Part shown: positions 10,985-22,779 of the stretch, in pieces | Numbering within the stretch: the first letter of the stretch is position 1 | Layout: each line of letters begins with the position of its first letter | From: Lathyrus oleraceus | Lineage: Eukaryota; Streptophyta; Magnoliopsida; Fabales; Fabaceae | DNA: 64,000 nucleotides | NCBI RefSeq assembly: GCF_024323335.1 | Contig: NC_066581.1 | Span: 464,105,527 to 464,169,526 of the forward strand | Reading direction: 5' to 3' | The notes under the pieces: model-generated | What the model was told of the DNA's origin: nothing | What the model saw: the letters and a program-made list of their open reading frames with translations, nothing else | Database searches by the model: none | Program-made: the position numbers and the translations under genes

Positions 10985-11893
10985 ACACAAAATAGCTGCT
11001 CGGGAACCAGGAGGAAACTGTGACTGAGAGCGAGTCGGATGGCGACTAGTGGGGAAACCAATGCGGTCTATTTGGAAAGATCTTACTTTGCTGAAGATCA
11101 ACCCTGTTGGGGAATACAGAAACACCGTCGGGGAAATAACACACCACAAGGTACTGAATCGACCAACTTAGCTAGGAAAAAGGATCGGGACTCTGCTAGG
11201 GAACAAACACTCCACAGGGGAACTGGATCAACACAAACAACTAGGGATACCCGAAGGGTCAACTGCTTGAACCTCTGATGCTTCACACTTAAGGACTTGC
11301 TACTTTTTGAAGTGTTGTTGATACTTCTTTGTAATTGCTTTGAAAAATTATTGCTTTTATATGTTTTAAGGAAAAGATTTTGATTAAAATTTTAACATTA
11401 CAAAATGATCATACTAAAATTAAACTATTGGCTGAAGTAAATAAGAGTAGAAACAATTGGATAAAAGCTCAACTTTATTTAATGGGATGGTAGTCTGTAA
11501 AAGACAAGACTCCATAGATTTTTGCAAAGTCGAAAATGGTAATTTACATGGAAAAGGGTTACATTGAATACAAATAATCCTTAATCCTTCTACCAACTTT
11601 TGATATCCACAGTGCTTTTGACCGTTGCTGGGATGATGAATCAACGTCAACTCTTGTGCTCAACGGAATCTCTCCAAAACTGGACCATCAACAGACTGTA
11701 GTTACTTGCCATAATGCCTAATTTTTGCATAAGTTTCCCCAAGGTGGGGTACTCAACTTATCGGGAAATCTTTTCTATTTTTATGTCTCTAGTTTTTGCC
11801 TGGGTCGCCCTTTCAGGTTTTCAACCCACCGAGACACTCCTTTTTGCCTAAGCCGCCCTTTCGGGTTTTCAGCTTAGCGAGATGTTCTTTTTT
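10985..11893 (-). other. Inner Ogre 3' untranslated region, proximal part
   Basis: Non-coding sequence lies between the CACTA element and the pol stop. It aligns with 32558-32796 plus 41437-42113 of the composite Ogre. A duplicated motif resembling GCCCTTTCGGGTTTTCA recurs at about 11805-11870 just after pol. No gene is seen. Confidence 0.7.
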
Positions 11894-14800
11894 TTAGGCG
11901 AAGTATTTCTTGACTGCATCTCCGTTCACAGGACAAGTGAACTCTTCACCATCCATAATTGTAAGAATCAATGCATCGCCTGAAAAGGCTCTCTTAACAA
12001 CATATGGGCCTTTGTAATAAGGAGTCCATTTTCCCCTAGAATCTGGTTTGAACGACAAGATCTTCTTGAGCACAAGGTCACCTTCTCTGAACACACGAGG
12101 TTTGACCTTGTTATCAAAAGCTTTCTTCATCCTTTGCTGATATAACTGACCATGACACATGGCAGTCAATCTCTTCTCTTTAATCAAATTCAACTGGTCA
12201 AACCTAGTCTGGCACCATTCAGCTTCAGTCAACATGGCTTCCATGAGCACACACAATGAAGGAATCTCAACCTCTACGGGGAGAACTGTTTCCATACCAT
12301 ACACAAGTGAGAAAAGGGTTGCCCCTGTTGAAGTGCGGACGGATGTATGATATCCATGCAAAGAAAATGGGAGCATCTCATGCCAATCCTTATATGTGAC
12401 AACCATCTTCTGAATAATCTTCTTAATGTTCTTATTCGCAGCTTCAACAACCCCATTCATCTTGGGTTTGTAGGGATAAGAATTATAATGTGCAATCTTG
12501 AAGTCTTTGCAAAGAGCTTCCACCATATTGTTATTCAAGTTCGATCCATTGTCAGTAATGCTCTTACTTGGCACACCATAACGGCATATGATCTGATTCT
12601 TGATAAACCTTACAACAACTTGCTTGGTTACATTAGCGTACGATGTCGTCTCAACCCATTTGGTGAAGTAGTCAATTTCCACAAGAATGAAACGATGTCC
12701 ATTCGAAGCTTTGGGTTCAATCATATCAATTCCCCACATGGAAAAGGGCCATGGGGAAGAGATAACATTCAAAAGTGTCGGAGGAACATCAATCTTATCA
12801 GCATAAATTTGACACTTGTGGCATTTCTTCACAAACTTGCAACATTCAGATTCCATTGTCATCCAATAGTAACCTGCTCGTAACATCTTCTTCGTCATTG
12901 CATGTCCATTGGAATGAGTACCAAAGGAACCTTCAGGCACTTTAGTCATCAACAAGTCTGCTTCGTGTCTATCCACGCATCTGAGCAGAACCATGTCAGA
13001 GTTTCTCTTGTACAATACATCACCATTCAAGTAGAAATTACCGGCTAATCTTCTCGAAGTCTTCTTATCTTTCAAAGATGCCCCGGGCGGGTAAATCTGA
13101 CCTTGAAGGAAACATTTGATATCGTAATACCACGGTTTCTCGTCTTTGATCTCTTCAAAAGCAAACACATGAGCTGGCCTATAAAGATGCATCACAGACA
13201 AATTGGGAACTTCATTCCAATATTTTACCATAATCATTGATGCTAACGTTGCAAGAGCATCTGCCATCCGGTTTAAATCTCGAGCGATATGATGAAATTC
13301 AACCTTTGTAAATAAAGTTGAAATCCTCCTCGCATAATATCTATAAGGTATTAAGCCGGGTTGATTCGTCTCCCATTCTCCTTTGATTTGATTCACAACC
13401 AAAGCGGAATCTCCGAAGACATCTAAATGCTTGATTATGAGATTCATGGCCTCTTCAAACCCCATAATGCAAGCTTCATATTTTGCCATGTTGTTTGTAC
13501 ACTTGAAAGTCAATCTAGCTGTGAAGAGTAGATGCGTGCCTTGAGGAGTAATGATCAATGCCCCAATGCCATTTCCATATTGATTAACAACTCCATCAAA
13601 TACCATGCCCCAATGGGAACCAGGTTCTGGCCCTTCTTCAAGAAGTGGTTCATCACAATCTTTCATTTTCAAGTACAAAATCTCTTCATCAGGGAAGTCA
13701 TACTGTACTGACTGATAAACTTCAATCGGTTGGTGAGCTAAATGGTCAGCCAAGATACTATCTTTGATCGCTTTCTGAGATTGGTATTCGATATCATACT
13801 CTGATAACAACATCTACCAACGGGCAATCCTCCCAGTTAAAGCAGGCTTCTCAAATATATACTTGATTGGATCCATTTTGGATATCAACCAAGTGGTATG
13901 TTTCAACATATACTGACGCAGACGCTTAGCAGCCCAAGCCAATACGCAATAAGTTTTTTCAAGCATAGAATACCGAGTCTAACAGTTGGTGAACTTCTTA
14001 TTGAGGTAGTAGATCGCAAATTCTTTCTTTCCAATTGCATCTTGTTGACTAAGAACACAATCCATACTATCTTCTAGCACAGTCAGATACATGATCAACG
14101 GTCTTCCTTCAACAGGTGGAGACAAAATTGGAGGCTCAAGCAAATATTCCTTGATACTGTCAAAAGCTTTCTGGTAGTCTTCGGTCCAATCACAAGATTG
14201 ATCTTTTCGAAGAAGCTTGAATATAGGCGCACATGTGGCAGTCGTGTGGGAAATGAATCTAGAAATATAAGTCAAGCGGCCGAGAAAACCTATGACTTGC
14301 TTCTCTATTTTGGGAGCAGGCATCTCTTGTATTGCTTTGACTTTGGCAGGATCAACTTCAATACCCTTCTCGCTGACAATAAAGCCCAACCACTTACCAG
14401 AACGAACACCAAAAGTACACTTATTGGGATTCAAGCGGAGTTTATACTTCCTCAAACGCTGGAATAACTTCAACAAATGCTCAACATGTTCCTCTTCATC
14501 AATTGATTTAGCAATCATGTCATCGACATAAACTTCAATCTCTTTATGCATCATATCATGAAAAAGAGTAGTCATTGCTCTCTGGTAAGTCGCACCAGCA
14601 TTCTTTAGACCGTAAGGCATCACTCTATAACAGAATGTTCCCCAAGGTGTAATGAATGTGGTCTTCTCCATATCTTCAGGTGCCATCTTGATCTGATTAT
14701 ATCTGGAAAATCCATCCATAAACGAAAAGACTTTCAATTTGGCAGTATTGTCTACCAACATATCAATGTGTGGCAGAGGGAAACCATCTTTCGGACTGGC

Positions 14801-15347
14801 TTTATTTAAATCTCTATAAATGACACACATGTGAACTTTTCCATCTTTCTTCGGCACAGGCACAATATTGGCCACCCACTACGGATACTCAGTGGTTACA
14901 AGGAAACCGACATCAATTTGTTTCTGCACTTCCTCTTTGATCTTAATAGCCATATCCGGATTCGTTCTTCTCAACTTCTGCTTGACTAGCAGGCATTCTG
15001 GCTTCAACGACAATCTATGCTCCACAATCTCAGAATCTAAACCAGGAATGTCTTGATAGGACCAAGAAAACACATTTGAATACTCTCGAAGAAGATCAAT
15101 CTACCCCTTCTTGACATCTGAACACATGCGAGACCCAATCTTGACTTCCTTCACATCATCCTCGGAACACAAGTTAACTAGCTCAATCTGCTCTTCGAAC
15201 GGCTGAATGGTCTTTTCATCTTGCTCAAGAAGACGAGATAATTCATCACTCACTTCTACATCACTTTCCTCCTCGGCCTCAAACACAGGGAATTCAAAAT
15301 TTGGAGAAGGAGAAGGATCATTATATTCAATGGGGTTAGGAACCAAC
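11894..15347 (-). pseudogene. pol: Inner Ogre pol: reverse transcriptase, RNase H, integrase (four nonsense codons)
   Basis: A single frame runs about 1151 codons from the putative intron acceptor to the stop at 11894, with no frameshift but four internal stops near 15101, 14879, 13979 and 13814. The RT shows the FSFMDGFSRYNQI region and the YVDD active site. The intact 639-codon C-terminal stretch holds RNase H (acidic residues in VFDG, KYEAC, FGDS and MADAL) and integrase with an HHCC zinc site (HSNGH ... CHKC) and a D,D-35-E triad (GIDMI, TDNGS, VVEAA). No chromodomain follows, which agrees with the Tat/Ogre branch. RT carries an isoleucine where the composite copy has VDYRDLN. It is not translatable as one protein, but the catalytic residues of RNase H and integrase remain. 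Confidence 0.93.
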
Positions 15348-15604
15348 CTATATAATGATTTAATATTTTGATTTTAGAGAAGTGAATTTGTGACCAAATA
15401 TTATGCAGATGGACAATTATATTGTTTATTTATGTTTTTTGGGATTACCATTTTCAGAATAAAACAAAAAGTAGAAACAAGAGATCATAGATGTGGATGA
15501 ATAGAATTAATTTTATTAATGATCAATTTGGACATGCCCAAACAATGTTCACTTCTCCCTTAGGCATAAGAGAAGGATTTTAAAAAACATATAAAAGCAA
15601 TTAC
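15348..15604 (-). other. Putative spliced intron between gag-pro and pol (inner Ogre)
   Basis: On the minus strand a donor GTAATT follows CTAA at 15604, and an acceptor TATAG ends at 15348 after an A/T-rich tract, giving 257 nt. Joining the sides keeps one reading frame across the junction and removes a stop just after the donor. A spliced intron here is a described feature of Ogre. The composite copy has equivalent sites (45784/45526). Confidence 0.75.
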
Positions 15605-18600
15605 TTAGATTGATGCAAAATAACAGGAATATCAACAACAGTCTAATTGTTGCAAGCCTTTCCATGCGTCACAAAATTGGTGCAGTCTTCCTCTTCTTCA
15701 TCCTCTAGCATAATAACTAAGTGTTGTTCATTTCCATGAATGAACCCTCCGTTACGGAAGCTAAGTTGCATATCTTCAGACCTTACAGTTGATGAACCTT
15801 TCTGGAACCCCAAGCCGGTTCTGCCTTTGTTGTCGGAGACCTCTACCATGCGCCCCCACTGATCAACATTGCCTTCTTCCACAATCTTCTTAGCATCTTT
15901 CAATGAGGACATAGGTTCCCCAACTCTCTTTTCAGAAGTAATAGATAAGGCCTAGAACGGAGTTCCAACCTCATCCTCAGCTTCCACGTAAGAGAAAGAT
16001 GACAAATGGCTAACCAACAACGCCTTCTCTCCACCAACAATCACTAGCTTGCCATTCTTCACAAATTTGAGCTTCTGGTGCAAAGTGGAAGTAACAACTC
16101 CTGCCTCATGGATCCATGGCCTTCCCAACAAGCAATTGTAGGCCGGGTGGATATCCATTACTTGGAGTGTAATCTGAAAATCACTCGGACCTATCTTAAC
16201 TAGAAGGTCCACTTCACCAATAACTGTCTTGCTCGAACCATCAAAGGCCTTGACAATTACACCACTGTACCGCATAGGCACTCCTTGATAAGATAGCTTT
16301 GACAGAGTTGACTTCAGAAGCAAATTTAGGACAACCCGATATCAACAAGCACATTTTACAAAGCATCCCCTTTGCAATTCATAGAAATGTGCAAAGCCAA
16401 ATTATGATTTCTACCCTCCTTCGGGAGTTCTTCATCACAGAAACTGAGATTATTGCAAGAAGTGGTGTTAGCCACGATATGATTGAATTGATCCACTGTA
16501 ACATTATGTTCTACAAAAGCTTTTTCCAGAACTCTCTATAGTTCTTCTTTGTGCGCTTCAGAATTCATGTGCAGAGACAACACTGAGATTTTTTAGGGGG
16601 TTTGGAGCAGCTGCTCCACCACATTAAACTCACTTCTCTTGATTAATCGAAGTACCTCATTATCATCATTAGCCTTCAAATCGCTGGATTCACCATACTT
16701 ACCCTTTGAAGCACTAATCGGATCCACAACAGGCACTTCTACCTTCTTTCCAACAATTGATTCTTCTTTATCTTTTGGGAACACCGACCCAAACACTCGG
16801 CCACTGCGGGTCACTTTGGTAACATCAACAATGCTCACCACTAAACTAGTTGTAGGCAACAGAACCTCTTGACCACCTTCTATCATTATAGCATTATACT
16901 AATATGGTCCAACTTTATCAGATGCATACGTGACTGGGCCCGTTAACTGTATTACCAACGGAGATACTGATCTGTTGCTGACACTATTACTGCTGCTGTT
17001 GTCGTACTGAATTACCAACTTCTCTGGCTGCTTGAAAACGGGCACTATGACATTTACGTCGTCATATACATGACGGGATTGAACAATTTGAATCATTCCT
17101 TCATCCATCAGTCGCTGGATGTCCCTTTTCACAACTTCATAACCCCTCGGGTTAACACTACAAACAACACAACCATCATGGTCGTGCTCACAATCACTTA
17201 CCAAACAAACATCCTTATGCATCTGCACTAAGGACCTCCTGATAAAACACACATCAAAAACTTTGAGCTCTCTAGGACAACCATCCACCATATTCACAGA
17301 AGACTTCCCATGAGCGGGCAACAATTTGCTTTCACATTCGGCACACTGTCCTCGAAAGACACCATCCCACTCTTCATCAACTTCTGAACCTCGTACTTGA
17401 GTGGGTAACAGTTCTTTATATCATGTCTGGGTGCTCCTTGATGAAAAGCACAACAGATTTCAGGTTTGTACCACCAAGAAAATGGTTCTGGAATCTGCGA
17501 CGGGTTTCTTGGTTGGATCAGGTTCTTGAGAACCAAGGATGGATACAATTCTGCGTAAGACATAGGAATCGGGTCAAAAGCGACCTTTTTCCTCTCAAAG
17601 TTTTGTTGATGATGATTGTTGTTGGTATTGTTGTTGTTGTAGGTGTTCGTTTGTTATTGCGGTTGTTGTGGTTGATGTTGTTGTTGTTGAATTGGTGTTG
17701 ATTGTTGATTAGAAAATACTAGGATAACGGAAGATACTTGATGATGATGATGATGTGGATGGGATGTTGGATTCCTTCTGATTTGAGGCCTCCTCTGCAT
17801 CCCACTGCTTATTGCATTCGCTTCACTGTCCTTCTTCTTGCTGAAACTACTGCCATACCTCTTGCTCATTGACGCCTCATCCTTTGACAAACGTCCCTCT
17901 CAGACTCCTTCCTCAAGCCTCATCCTCATGTTTACCATTTCGGTAAAGTCACTGGGGGCACTAGCAATCATACGTTCATAATAAAATGAACTCAGGGTCT
18001 TTAGAAAGATCTTTGTCATCACTTTTTACTCTAAAGGAGGGGTGATCTAGGCAGCTAATTCCCTCAATTTCTGCGCATACTCCTTAAATGTCTCCTTATC
18101 TTTCTGAGACATAGACCTCAGCTGATCTCTATCAGGCGCCATGTCCACGTTGTACTTATACTGCTTGACAAAAGCTTCTCCCAGGTCATTGAATGTGCGA
18201 ATGCTTGCACTATCCATCCCCATATACCAACGAGTGCAGCACATGTCAGACTGTCCTATAAATAATGAATCAACAGTTGGTCATTATCGGTCTGAGTGGA
18301 CATCTTGCGAGCATACATCACTAGATGACACAGCGGACAAGTATTCCCCTTATATTTTTCAAAGTCAGGCACTTTGAACTTCATCGGGATTTTGACGTTG
18401 GGCACTAAACACAACTCAACAACACTCTTTCCAAACAAATCCTTACCCCTCAATGTCTTCAATTCCTTGCACAACTCAAGAAACTGATCATTCAATTCAT
18501 CCATTTTCTCATAGATATCCAGGCCCTCATACGGCTCGGAGTGATAAATGGTGTCCTCTACACAAGGTAAGGTATGCACAACGGGAGGTGGCACGGACAT

Positions 18601-18882
18601 GACCGGGCTAGATGCCGACATGGAAGCAAAAGTAGGTGCAAAGCCTTCAGGCACAAAGTTGGACGGAATTCCACACGGGAATTCGGCAGGCATAGTAGGC
18701 ACAAAGTGAGCGGCAACAGCAGGCATGGTAGAGGTAGCCACCTCTGTAATAACTGTCCTCGCGGGATGAGTTGAAGGCGTTGGAGAAGATTTATTCTGGG
18801 CAGCAAGAACTGACTCCATTATGGTAGTCAGGCGTGCGATCTCGTCCTTCAGCTCTCTGTTCTCTTGCTCTAGATGCTCCAT
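15605..18882 (-). pseudogene. gag-pro: Inner Ogre gag-pro, heavily broken
   Basis: The chosen start is the ATG at 18882 that opens the coiled-coil-like segment MEHLEQENRELKDEIARL; an upstream ATG at 18960 is possible. A capsid-like gag domain follows (RWYMG ... FVKQYKYN ... EYAQ), then a Q/H/N-rich linker (about 17640-17760), a knuckle-like CAFHQGAPRHDIKNC, and the protease. The protease site reads DIG instead of DTG near 16340 and is flanked by stops, so it is dead. The tail has a glycine motif (GRTGLGFQKG) resembling part of a G-patch. Stops or frameshifts occur near 18256, 18230, 18047, 17654, 17310, 16899, 16593 and 15952. No functional polyprotein is possible. Confidence 0.9.
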
Positions 18883-19196
18883 AATTTTGAAGTGATTGGT
18901 GCGGGTGTTGTACCGGTGAGTCAGCTTGGTTAAAGCACAAAAGAAACACCAATGAGACATCTGGCGAAAGAGAAACCTGCTTATGCAAATGATGCATGAA
19001 ATGCAATGCTTGATTATTTATTTATTTTATTTCAAGGAACTTACTATATCATTTGCAAATATATATATCAACAATTGCAATAATTTTTATATGACCAAAA
19101 CAAATCTCTTTTTCATTTATATAATTGGAAGGATTACACTTAGTACAATTTTCAGAAACCAAATGAAAAATACAAGAGAAAAGGAGACTAGTCATC
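18883..19196 (-). other. ORF1-gag spacer (inner Ogre)
   Basis: About 310 bases separate the ORF1 stop from the gag start. They include an AT-rich stretch with ATATATAT near 19060. The equivalent spacers in the composite are 48987-49303 and 52236-52515. No feature beyond this is visible. Confidence 0.6.
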
Positions 19197-20696
19197 CTAA
19201 GGATCCCTAACAACGTCAGAAGATATGGATGAAGGTGCGTACTTCCTTTGAATGCGACGAATCTCGGTCTCAAAAGAAGCCTTTATCTGAGTCTTCTCGA
19301 GGATAAGCTGGTCAACAATCTTCTTCCAAGCAACGGAAGGCTGAGGCATGCTAGAAGATGAAACCTCAGGTTCTATCTATCTCTTCATTACTCGGTCTTC
19401 AAGTAGCTCAATGAGTGCATATTTTTCCTTGGACTCCAACTGCAACTCTTCATGCTTCTCGCTCAAAGCATGGAAACAGTCTTCCCACATATCCTTCTCT
19501 TGCTTCATCTTGACAAGCGCGTCTTCCAACTCCTCTACATCTTGGTTAGGGAGAGTTAGTGGCTCAACCACAAGCATAGACATAGGTCTTTCACAAGGAT
19601 AAGGCATCTTCAACTCCAAAGCTCTCTTCTTCACCCAAAGAGTGTAATCTTCCAAAGCTACACAATTGCACGGACCAAGCTCGGATCTTTCTTTCCTATG
19701 CACATTATGCCAAGCATGCACAATCTTCTGCTTCGAATGTTGGGGATCTTTACCCTCTTGATAGAAAAGACCTTCTAACAAAGTGTTATTAGGTTTGTCA
19801 CTCAAGGAGAACCCAAGTTGATGACGAGCCAAAGCAGGGTTGTAGTTAATTCCTCCTTGTGTACCAATGAGAGGCACATTAGAGAATTCACCACAACTAT
19901 CAATAATTTCCAAACTGCTTAAAGACGGATCATGCCAAATTATATCATCATTAATGAGAGAAATAAGTCTCTGAGACCACCGTAGACATTGTTTATTCTC
20001 CACAAAAGGAGGTGTCTGAGGCAAGTGCGAAATAAACTACTTGTACAGAAGAGGAATGCAACAGACGATAGTCCCACCACCCTTAGAATTCCTTAGATGC
20101 AAAGAGAAATACATATCACCCAACAAAGTAGACACAAGATTCCCAATCAAGACAAGTCTAATGGCGTTAACATCAACAAAACCGTCAATGTTAGGGAACA
20201 AGGCTAATTCATAGATGAGCAACACAAAGATAGCTTCCAAAGTATCTACACTACCGGCTTGAGTGAAGGCAATAGCTTCCTTGATGAGGAAATCAGTTGG
20301 CAACCCAAACAATCCTCCTTTCTTCATCCAATGAGCCTCTATCTCAGACTTCTTCAAGTGAAGAGCTTCAGCAATAAGATAAGATCTGAGAATCTCCTCC
20401 AATCCACTAAAAGGTACCCTACTAGAAACAGGTATCCTCAAAAGATGAGAATACTCCTCCAATGTAGGCACAAGCTGAAAATCTGGGAAAGTGAAACAAC
20501 GGTAGAGAGGATCATAGAACTGCACCAATACACTCAAAATTCCTTCAACCACATCAGCAGACAAGATAAACAAAAGCTTCCCATGACGTTGTTTGAATTC
20601 CAAAGGATCTAATACTAAAGATGCTAGCTTCCTTAACTCTTTCAAGTCGGGATATCTGAAACTATACTTCTTAGTGTTCCTTCGTCCACAATCCAT
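19197..20696 (-). pseudogene. Inner Ogre ORF1, 499 codons with two stops
   Basis: One frame runs from ATG 20696 (MDCGRRNTKKY) to TAG at 19197-19199, interrupted by TAG at 20037-20039 (where other copies have W) and TAG at 19377-19379 (where the third copy has Q). The first two thirds (FTFPDFQLVPTLEEYSHLL, FIDVNAIR-like and IVCCIPLL segments) resemble the plant mobile domain-like family often listed as DUF7745. The last part, rich in E, K and L (VEELEDALVKMKQEKD), is probably coiled coil. ORF1 upstream of gag is diagnostic of Ogre. Its role is unknown. Domain naming is from memory of the family and would need a profile search. Confidence 0.85.
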
Positions 20697-21540
20697 GGTC
20701 TGAAAATATTTGCAAATGATACCTTAGTTCCTTGAAATTTTCGTGTGATGAATGTTATGATGCACATGAATGCATGAATGCAACAATCACAAATAAGGGA
20801 TCACACACAAGGCAAACAAAGGTCAAGGGATGAATCAAGTCATTGTCAAGATCAATCATCCATTTTGGTGGATTATGGTTTACACCTTATCAACATCCAA
20901 GTTCCATCGATATTGACAAGACATGATTTGATCAACCAAGAATCAAGGGTTTGTTGCAAGTCACGAGCATGGATTATGGGTAAGAACCATCCCAAAGGAG
21001 TGAACTAAGGATAAAAACCTGTAGATCATGTTCTAAAAAGTTCCTAGAGTCTTAATTCCATCTATCGGATATTACAGGTTAAGATGACTAACTCATCGAC
21101 CCATAATATTCTCAAGAGAAACTCGTCTGAGTGTAGTATCGCATAACAACTGTTATCAAGTCTACACTTGAACAGTTTCCACACTACATCCTAAATAGGC
21201 TAAGAGGGGGTAAATGTTCTACGGTCCTCAGCTTCTCAGACCCAAATTAGAAATAGTAATGCCTAACCACAAATACTTGTGTGACATTTCCAAATCCAAA
21301 AGAGTATCCACTGAGCAGATGGATCTCAAGCCAACTTGTTAAGGACTACTCCACACAAGTCGAACATGACTATACCATCCTCCTATCTTAACTGCACTCA
21401 AGTTCGGGTTAGAACTTATCTCACCACACAGAGATCACCAAGCACAACAAGAAGATTATGTTACACAAACATATATACAAACATCCCATGTATACAAATA
21501 TATACACACAAAAAGTAGGCTAAACCCACTGGAGACTACT
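20697..21540 (-). other. Untranslated leader of the inner Ogre
   Basis: About 0.85 kb lies between the primer site and ORF1. It is conserved with 50752-51388 and with 54018-54428 joined to 59136-59565 in the composite. It contains GACCCATAATATTCTCAAG, the site where the Ogre solo LTR is inserted in the composite. No recognisable coding sequence. Confidence 0.75.
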
Positions 21541-21557
21541 CCCCAGCAGAGTCGCCA
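21541..21557 (-). other. Primer binding site of the inner Ogre
   Basis: The minus strand reads TGGCGACTCTGCTGGGG, nine bases downstream of the 5' LTR end. TGG at the start fits the CCA end of a tRNA. Ogre is reported to use tRNA-Arg; I could not verify the pairing here. Confidence 0.7.
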
Positions 21558-22779
21558 CTTAATTTATGTATCGGTAAATTCATGACCATCAAGCTATGGA
21601 TAAGCTAGAGATCAAATAACAAGACTTTCCAAGGGAAAAGGGAAAAAGTACAAACAAAACCCAAAATATAAGAAGTTTTCAAATCAAAACTAATAAAAAG
21701 TCAGAGATTACAGGTAAGGGGGTTGGTTACACAGAGGGAAGGTGTTAGCACCCAAAGTGTCCTAGGTATTCCTATGGAGCCCTTTTTGTGTGCATATGTA
21801 CTTGGTATAAAGTGATGTTTACAAACAAATAGAATGGGGGGATGAGAAGAGAATTCATTAATTATATTTTTGTGTTTGACAAGACCTTCGGTCTTGTGCC
21901 TATGTACCAACATAAAAATAAGGGATTAAAACCTCATAGTTCGTGACAAAAATTTCAAAGTGGATGCATTGCTTTTCACAAAAAAAATAAGTTTGGAAGG
22001 CACAAAGACCTAAAATGGTTTGAATGAGTTAGTTCTTTTTGGCTTTTCTGAGAGTTTAAGTCAAGCATAGTTAAGTTTATTTACAAGTTTGATTTATAAA
22101 AGAAGTTTGAAAATGCAATGGCATAAGGCCAAAGTTTCTATCTTTTGCAAAAGTGGTCAAAGTTTAGAACAAAATAAGTTCAATCCAAGAAGGTTTTGAA
22201 AAAGGAGGGAGAGATTTTGAAATTAAAGAAAGTTGGGAGGAGATGAAGAGACTATCCTATGTACAAAATTAAAAGTTTAGAGTTGAAAAGATCTGACTAA
22301 ATGGGTAGCAATCCAATAGACAAGAATGTCAATAGAAACCCAGAGTTCCCTTGGACTTTTAGAATCAAGCAACACACAAATTCACAATTATATTATCTTG
22401 AAGAGCAAAGGCATCAAATAAAGATAGCCATTCCATGATCTTCTTTAAACTTAGCCCATGTAGCAGATGAATTCCATAAGTCACATGTTCAAAATGACAG
22501 CTACATAATGATCATGTTGCAGATGAACTCAGAGGGATCTTGAATGATGTATCAGATGAAGTTTCAAATTGCAAGCGCTTGGTTTCTCAATAAGTTGGCA
22601 TTGGCCAAGTCCTTTATCATAGGAATGTGGCCTAAGTTCTAAGTCAATTTGTCCAAGATCAAGCCAATAGTCCACACAAAAGTTTTTTAGGTTTTTTTGT
22701 TGTTATTATGTACATTAATGGTCAAAGGCCACATAAACAAGCAAAGTATATACAAACAAGATATATCACACAATATGGT

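Noticed and set aside
12347..12883. Plus-strand ORF of 178 codons
   Set aside because: It lies antisense within Ogre RNase H/integrase and has no recognisable domain; a shadow of the pol frame.
15348..15604. Decay gap or frameshift between gag-pro and pol
   Set aside because: Splice-like sites at equal positions in both Ogres restore the frame, fitting the known Ogre intron better.
17640..17760. Trinucleotide microsatellite (GTT)n
   Set aside because: It encodes the conserved Q/H/N-rich gag linker also seen at 47810-47860; coding low complexity rather than an independent repeat.
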